A stretch of 64,000 nucleotides of DNA from Homarus americanus (lineage: Eukaryota > Arthropoda > Malacostraca > Decapoda > Nephropidae): contig NW_024756914.1 of the NCBI RefSeq assembly GCF_018991925.1, positions 7,652,127-7,716,126 of the forward strand. The letters run 5' to 3'. Shown here piece by piece: positions 59,779 to 64,000 of this stretch (the first letter of the stretch is position 1; the number at the start of each line of letters is the position of its first letter). Made by a program: the position numbers and the translations under genes. Below the pieces are notes generated by a model. It was not told the DNA's origin, did not search any database, and saw only the letters and a list, made by a program, of their open reading frames with translations.

Positions 59779-60886
59779 CAGTAGACTCGCAACTTATGCG
59801 GGGGTTACGTTCCCGGGACCCCGCTTAAAGCCAAAAAACGCGCAAAGTTAGAAACACTCCTAAAAATCCCCTAAATCGCCCTTAAATCACTATAATACAT
59901 ACTTATACACCAGAAGTCATAAATCACTTCTGGAATGTATTGTCAACATCTGTAACAAGTGCATAACAGCATTAATAGAACACAGACATTATGTAGACAG
60001 ACCTGTGTTGTTGTTTTGAGATTATTCATCTCCTTCCCACGTCACTGTGGGGGGATCATCAAGCTCAGATAACGATGCAGGGGAGGACGTGGGCAGCTGA
60101 AGGTCACTTCTGGGAACACCCGTGCAGCTGCCCCTTTTCATATGCCGATTCACCAGTGATTCAAATATTTTTCAGGTTGAAACGCTTTCTGAAACTGTTG
60201 AGCCAACCTGCACTGGCTTTAAAATTCTTCTCAGAGCTGTTGGATGCTTCGCCCTCAGGAACCTCAGATTTGGACTGGTCATAAAGACTCAGTGCCTTCT
60301 CCCCGAGCACGTTGCCGTCGATGGGGACACGTTTCTGGTTCATAACCTCCACCCACATGTTTAATACCTTCTCCACCTTCACTAGAGTTACATCTCTAAC
60401 CTGGCTAGTCACCTTAGCAGTAAATGAGGCACTTTTAGACACTGTTTTATGAATTTCCCTCTCCCAAATCTTAATGGACCTCACGCTTGATTCGTTGCAT
60501 CCGTACCTCCGTGCCACAGCAGCGATCGACATGCCGCCTTATATTAAGTCTAGCGCGACCACTTTTTCTTCCTGGGTTATCACAGAGCATTGTTTCTTGG
60601 TTGGAGGACCAGAGGCAGAGGTTGGCTTGTGTTTGGGCATTTTGAACAAGTATGAGAGAGGTTTAAGTGCACTAAATTGACACACATGAGAGGCAGGTGT
60701 TACTCTGACGATACACGCGCGGCAACTGAGACAGACAGAGGTGGAATGGCTGAGTAGTGCGTTTGGCGGGCTTGCGACCCATTTTGAAAATTTTGAGTTT
60801 GAAATTGGAAATTGTAACCTCACCCCCGGGGTAATCCGCGTATAGTTGAAACCGCATAAGAAAAATCCGCGTAAGTTGCGAGTCTA
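59779..60886 (-). mobile_element. Tigger-1-like element, internally deleted
   Basis: Left end CAGTAGACTCGCAACTTATG follows TA at 59777-59778. The right end ccgcgtaagttgcgagtcta is its inverted partner, with the last bases missing at the junction with MITE-A. The interior encodes only the N-terminal DNA-binding part of a transposase. The terminal sequences differ from those of the Tigger at 61494, so it is a separate family. Confidence 0.75.
60161..60640 (-). pseudogene. Tigger-1-like DNA-binding fragment with one stop
   Basis: From ATG 60640 (minus) the frame reads MPKHKPTSASGPPTKKQ, the CENP-B-type helix-turn-helix 'VITQEEKVVALDLI', a TAA at 60541-60539, 'GGMSIAAVARRYGCNESSVR', then after a linker 'NFKASAGWLNSFRKRFNLKN', the start of the second helix-turn-helix, and stops at 60161. 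No DDE catalytic domain is present. Without the TAA it would be a 159-residue DNA-binding protein able to occupy element ends. The single stop makes this copy unlikely to be translated in full. Confidence 0.7.
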
Positions 60887-61491
60887 CACTGGTCCCTCGG
60901 TTAACGAACACAATTCGTCCCAGAGGGTCGTTTGTTAACCGAATCCATTGTTTCAATGGGTTATTGGGTAATTGGTTCCAGCTCACAGAAAAGTACATAC
61001 AAAGTAAAAAAAAAATGCAGTAAAGTACACTTACTTTGAGATGTGTATGTAGAAGGTTCCTGGTTGATGATGATGGGAATTATAAATGAGGGTAGAGGAG
61101 AAAAAGAGGAGGAAGTGGGGGTGGAGGAGAAATCACCTTTCTTTGGACCCATGCTTGATGCAGTAATTTCACCAATAAAATTTTAAGTTTACTATGTGTA
61201 ATTCAAGATTATTTTATTTAAATCAGCACTGCATTGTGCTATGTATTATCAATATGTTAACTAAAGTTCAGATTGACCAACAATTTCAATGAAAAGTGCA
61301 AAAATATTCAAGACACCAACTTTCTTGATATTTACTCCACTGGAAACAAATGTAAACATAGAACAGTTAATTGAATCGGCAGACCAGTCCATTAGCTGAC
61401 CAGTTGATGCTCACAACAAAACGTGATTTTCGTAAGGATTTCGTTAATCGGAGTTTTGTTCGTTAACTGAATTGAAGATCCTTATGGGAGG
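60887..61491. mobile_element. MITE-A copy interrupted by the intact Tigger
   Basis: It begins cactggtccctcggttaacg and follows the complete MITE-A to cttatgggagg, then stops exactly at the TA where Tigger begins. The corresponding site in the complete copy is near 40785 (atggaaggtaattcg). The rest of the MITE must lie beyond the window's right edge. Confidence 0.75.
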
Positions 61492-61845
61492 TACAGTTGT
61501 ACCCCACTTAACGCGGTCAATAGAACCCAGAGGGTCCCGCGCTAAGTGAAATCCGCGTTAAGTGAACAACAGAACATATGGGATTAATTCCAATAGAACC
61601 CAGCCCGACCCCCAAACTCCACTTTTTGACGACAAATAACTATGTTGTAGTAAAAATTCTATCTTAACTTTATGGTGGCATGAAAAACAAGTAATATAGA
61701 AGAGGTTAGGTTAGGAAAGATAAAGGTTAACATAGGAAAAATAAAGAATAGGTTAAAAAACGAAAATTTTTGCGGAACACTTACGGTAGTAGAAGAGATG
61801 GGTCGGCATACGGGGATGGAGGCTGGTTCCGAGGCAGAGGGCAGA

Positions 61846-63768
61846 TTACTGCCCCTCAGGTGAATCACCATTACTAGGTGAATCACCATTACTAGGTGAA
61901 TCAATATCACTGTCACTTACAGTTGTCATGGCTTCCCTGACAAATCCCTCAAAATCAACTTCACTCTCACTATCACTGGCTTGGACTGGCTGTGGTGGGT
62001 TGCGGGCGAAGAACTCGGTTATGCTTTTCTGACGGCTGGTGTTGATGTTGTCGTGATACACCTTGATGTACGGCTCCATAGCCTGCACCAGTCGGGTATG
62101 GAAGACGTCATGGCGTTCATCGTCATTGTCGCGGGAAACGATGGACTTAATTTTTTCTGTAAACTCTATGAGACACTTAATATCACTATGACTTAAACTA
62201 GGTTCTTCGGAGAATGACGCACCTTCTTCCTCCTCTTCACTGGCGGGTTCTTCTTCCAACATCTCGTCGGCAGTCACTTCAGGATCTCTGATCACTTCCA
62301 TGATGTCTTCGTTGGTGGTCTCGGAGAAGCCTTCAGCTGTAATACTGAGCGCAGCTTCTCTGGCAAGGTCCACTGCTACTGCAACAGTCTGAACCTGACC
62401 AGTCACAGGTTCACTCCTCCTCTCACCTGGTATGCCATGCAACACATGTCTCCATGCGTGACGAATCGTAGCAATAGTCAGCAGATCCCATGCCTCCACC
62501 AAGAAGTCTACAGCTTGTTTAACGTTAAACTTCTTCCAAAATTGTTTGACGAGAAGTTCTTGAGTCGCCGCCTCTTGTTCCTTGTCCTCGTCGCTTTTAC
62601 TCTCGCTGTCGGTGTCACCCAGCTTACGCAACTCATCCTTGGTGTTGGTAGAGTCGTTCAGGAGCTTGAACTTCTTTGCAGAGTACGCAGCTTTCACATT
62701 GCAGATCAACTCCTGGTCCATAGGCTGGATTAATGACGTAGTGTTGGGAGGAAGGAAGACCACTTTTACGTTGGGGTGACGATCCATAAGTAGGGGCGAG
62801 TGTCCTGGTGCGTTGTCAAGGAGCAACAAAATATTGAATGAAACATTCTGTTGCTCGCAGAATTTCTGCACGTCAGGAACAAAACAGTTGTCAAACCAGA
62901 AGAGGGACAGAGAAGAGGACATCCACGCCTTACGTGCGGTTAGCCAGTGGACATTAAGCTTGTTCATGTCCATATTCTTGTAGGCGTGCGGCTTGCGGGC
63001 TTTGTGAATCACCGATAACTTTGGTTTACAGGTACCGGAGGCATTGGTGGTAAACAGGACGGTGATGCGTTCCTTCTGCATCTTCCGGCCCCTTACCTTG
63101 CTCGCAGACTGGACAACGAAGGTCTTGGAAGGTAACTTTTTCCAGAAAAGACCAGATTCGTCCATGTTAAACACCTGGTCGTCACTGTACTGTCCTTCCT
63201 CCATAATCTCACGTAAAAACGGAGGAAAATCTCTAGCCGCCGCACGGTCAGCACTCGCTTCCTCACCACCAATGTTGATGTTGCTGACCTTGTTCCTCTT
63301 CTTAAACCTATGCAGCCAACCAGAGGAAGCATTGAAGGGTTTGGGCTCTGCAATTCCCAGTTTACGTGTCACTGCTGCGTATAGCTCACGTGCGTACTCC
63401 TGCACTGAGCGCGTGTCCACCGCCATGTTGCGTCGCGCCTGACGCACCAAATAACTCGCCAGCAAAGTTTCCACTTTTGCCAGCACCCTGTTCTGGCAAT
63501 ACCTGATAGATGAAGCACCTGCAGACTTTGTGATTTTCATGTGGTCTTTGATCTTGGCTGCATCCTTCTTGATTGTACGAATCGTAGATTCGTTGACGCC
63601 ATGCTGGCGCGCGAGATCAACTTGGCGTCTTCCTTTCTCCAAATCTTGAACAATTTGGTACTTCACCTCGTAGCTTAATGAACGTCGTGTCTTCTTTGGT
63701 TTAGTGCCGCTGGGTCCAGGTGAGGAAAGGTCTCTCTCTGGGGGCGGTGGTGGTCCGGCGGAAGCCAT
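61846..63768 (-). CDS. Tigger/pogo-superfamily transposase, intact (640 aa)
   Basis: ATG at 63768 (MASAGPPPPPERD, context aaaATGg) was chosen because the longer frame starts with TTG and the related copy at 46749 begins identically. Residues 31-75 form a CENP-B/Psq helix-turn-helix ('LSYEVKYQIVQDLEKG', 'NESTIRTIKKDAAKI'); 145-170 begin the second, Tc5-type one ('FNASSGWLHRFKKRNK'). Catalytic aspartates are D203 (NMDESGLFWK), D318 (LLLLDNAPGHS) and D351 (SLIQPMDQELI). Residues 385-400 and 503-523 are acidic. Near the C-terminus QKSITEFF (580-587) fits the PCNA-interacting box QxxhxxFF, a feature known in pogo transposase. No stop or frameshift is present. It would excise and insert TA-flanked DNA in the nucleus. 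Confidence 0.9.
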   Translation of the reverse strand: MASAGPPPPPERDLSSPGPSGTKPKKTRRSLSYEVKYQIVQDLEKGRRQVDLARQHGVNESTIRTIKKDAAKIKDHMKITKSAGASSIRYCQNRVLAKVETLLASYLVRQARRNMAVDTRSVQEYARELYAAVTRKLGIAEPKPFNASSGWLHRFKKRNKVSNINIGGEEASADRAAARDFPPFLREIMEEGQYSDDQVFNMDESGLFWKKLPSKTFVVQSASKVRGRKMQKERITVLFTTNASGTCKPKLSVIHKARKPHAYKNMDMNKLNVHWLTARKAWMSSSLSLFWFDNCFVPDVQKFCEQQNVSFNILLLLDNAPGHSPLLMDRHPNVKVVFLPPNTTSLIQPMDQELICNVKAAYSAKKFKLLNDSTNTKDELRKLGDTDSESKSDEDKEQEAATQELLVKQFWKKFNVKQAVDFLVEAWDLLTIATIRHAWRHVLHGIPGERRSEPVTGQVQTVAVAVDLAREAALSITAEGFSETTNEDIMEVIRDPEVTADEMLEEEPASEEEEEGASFSEEPSLSHSDIKCLIEFTEKIKSIVSRDNDDERHDVFHTRLVQAMEPYIKVYHDNINTSRQKSITEFFARNPPQPVQASDSESEVDFEGFVREAMTTVSDSDIDSPSNGDSPSNGDSPEGQ

Positions 63769-64000
63769 TTTACGGAACAATGGATGCGCGTTAACCCGGG
63801 GTGGCCTTGAGGGATGAAACTGCCGCGGCTAGGTCAAGCGTCGTCTCTCCTCCCTCCCTCCCTCCCCGGGGTAGTCACGTCATAATACTTTAAGCCAATT
63901 ACAGCTAGCAGCAGAGGGGGGTAGGGCTGCATGGCCAATCACAGTCCGAGACGTCATATGACGTCAGTGATAACGCAACAAAGACACACACTGCGCAACC
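63769..64000 (-). promoter_or_regulatory. Upstream region of the Tigger transposase
   Basis: About 230 bp of higher G+C sequence without an obvious TATA box; short direct runs of tccctccctc occur near 63850. The corresponding part of the 46322 copy (46500-46740) is similar, suggesting conserved promoter sequence. Confidence 0.35.

Larger units (their letters stand above)
61494..64000 (-). mobile_element. Tigger transposon, apparently autonomous, one end in window
   Basis: The end CAGTTGTACCCCACTTAACG follows a TA (61492-61493). About 350 bp of non-coding sequence precede the transposase stop codon, and about 230 bp of G+C-rich promoter-side sequence follow its start before the window ends. 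The matching right end is not visible. Confidence 0.85.

Overview
This window is a repeat-dominated stretch of a draft animal genome, most likely an arthropod and plausibly a decapod crustacean. The basis is indirect: long (TA)n arrays, short TTAGG/CCTAA tracts of the arthropod telomere type, CR1/L2-like, Jockey-like and RTE-like LINEs, many Tigger/pogo elements, and a scaffold gap of exactly 100 N (18901-19000). I found no convincing host protein-coding gene and no canonical tRNA or rRNA gene. Almost every coding signal belongs to a transposable element, most of them broken.

Layout. 1-676: remnant of an LTR (Gypsy) element on the minus strand. 690-8314: several copies of one LINE family (LINE-A) in tandem and inverted order, one hit by a 71-bp hAT-like MITE with a perfect 8-bp target duplication. 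9199-11069: a young non-autonomous LTR element on the minus strand. 11566-18885: a mosaic of LINE-A pieces, a foldback element, inverted tRNA-like SINE heads, a pogo transposase fragment and MITEs. 19018-26468 repeats that whole block in a noisy, indel-rich form just after the gap and is probably an assembly duplicate. 26.5-30.5 kb: a hairpin-forming repeat (Rep-C), a possible solo LTR and a local tandem duplication. 30935-33560: a decayed Tigger copy between two (TA)n arrays. 33.6-38 kb: more Rep-C, a MITE between two (TA)n arrays and two foldback structures. 38655-40905: a LINE fragment split by a MITE that is itself split by a Tigger-derived MITE. 41553-41889: a perfect 29-bp minisatellite. 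46322-54362: a truncated Tigger, then an R2-like reverse-transcriptase element split by a nearly complete Gypsy element (47965-53701, 5-bp target duplication GAAAC). 54363-57245: a decayed RTE-like LINE. 59779-64000: a deletion derivative of one Tigger family, then a MITE interrupted by an apparently intact Tigger with a 640-codon transposase (61846-63768, minus).

How the parts relate. The intact Tigger is the plausible trans-acting source for the short Tigger derivatives at 39885-40514 and 42895-43380, which keep similar ends and TA flanks. LINE-A copies share a duplicated 3' stem-loop, as expected if the reverse transcriptase recognises it. Nested insertions give a relative chronology: the LINE-B fragment predates MITE-A, which predates the Tigger derivatives; the R2-like element predates the Gypsy insertion; Rep-C predates MITE-B.
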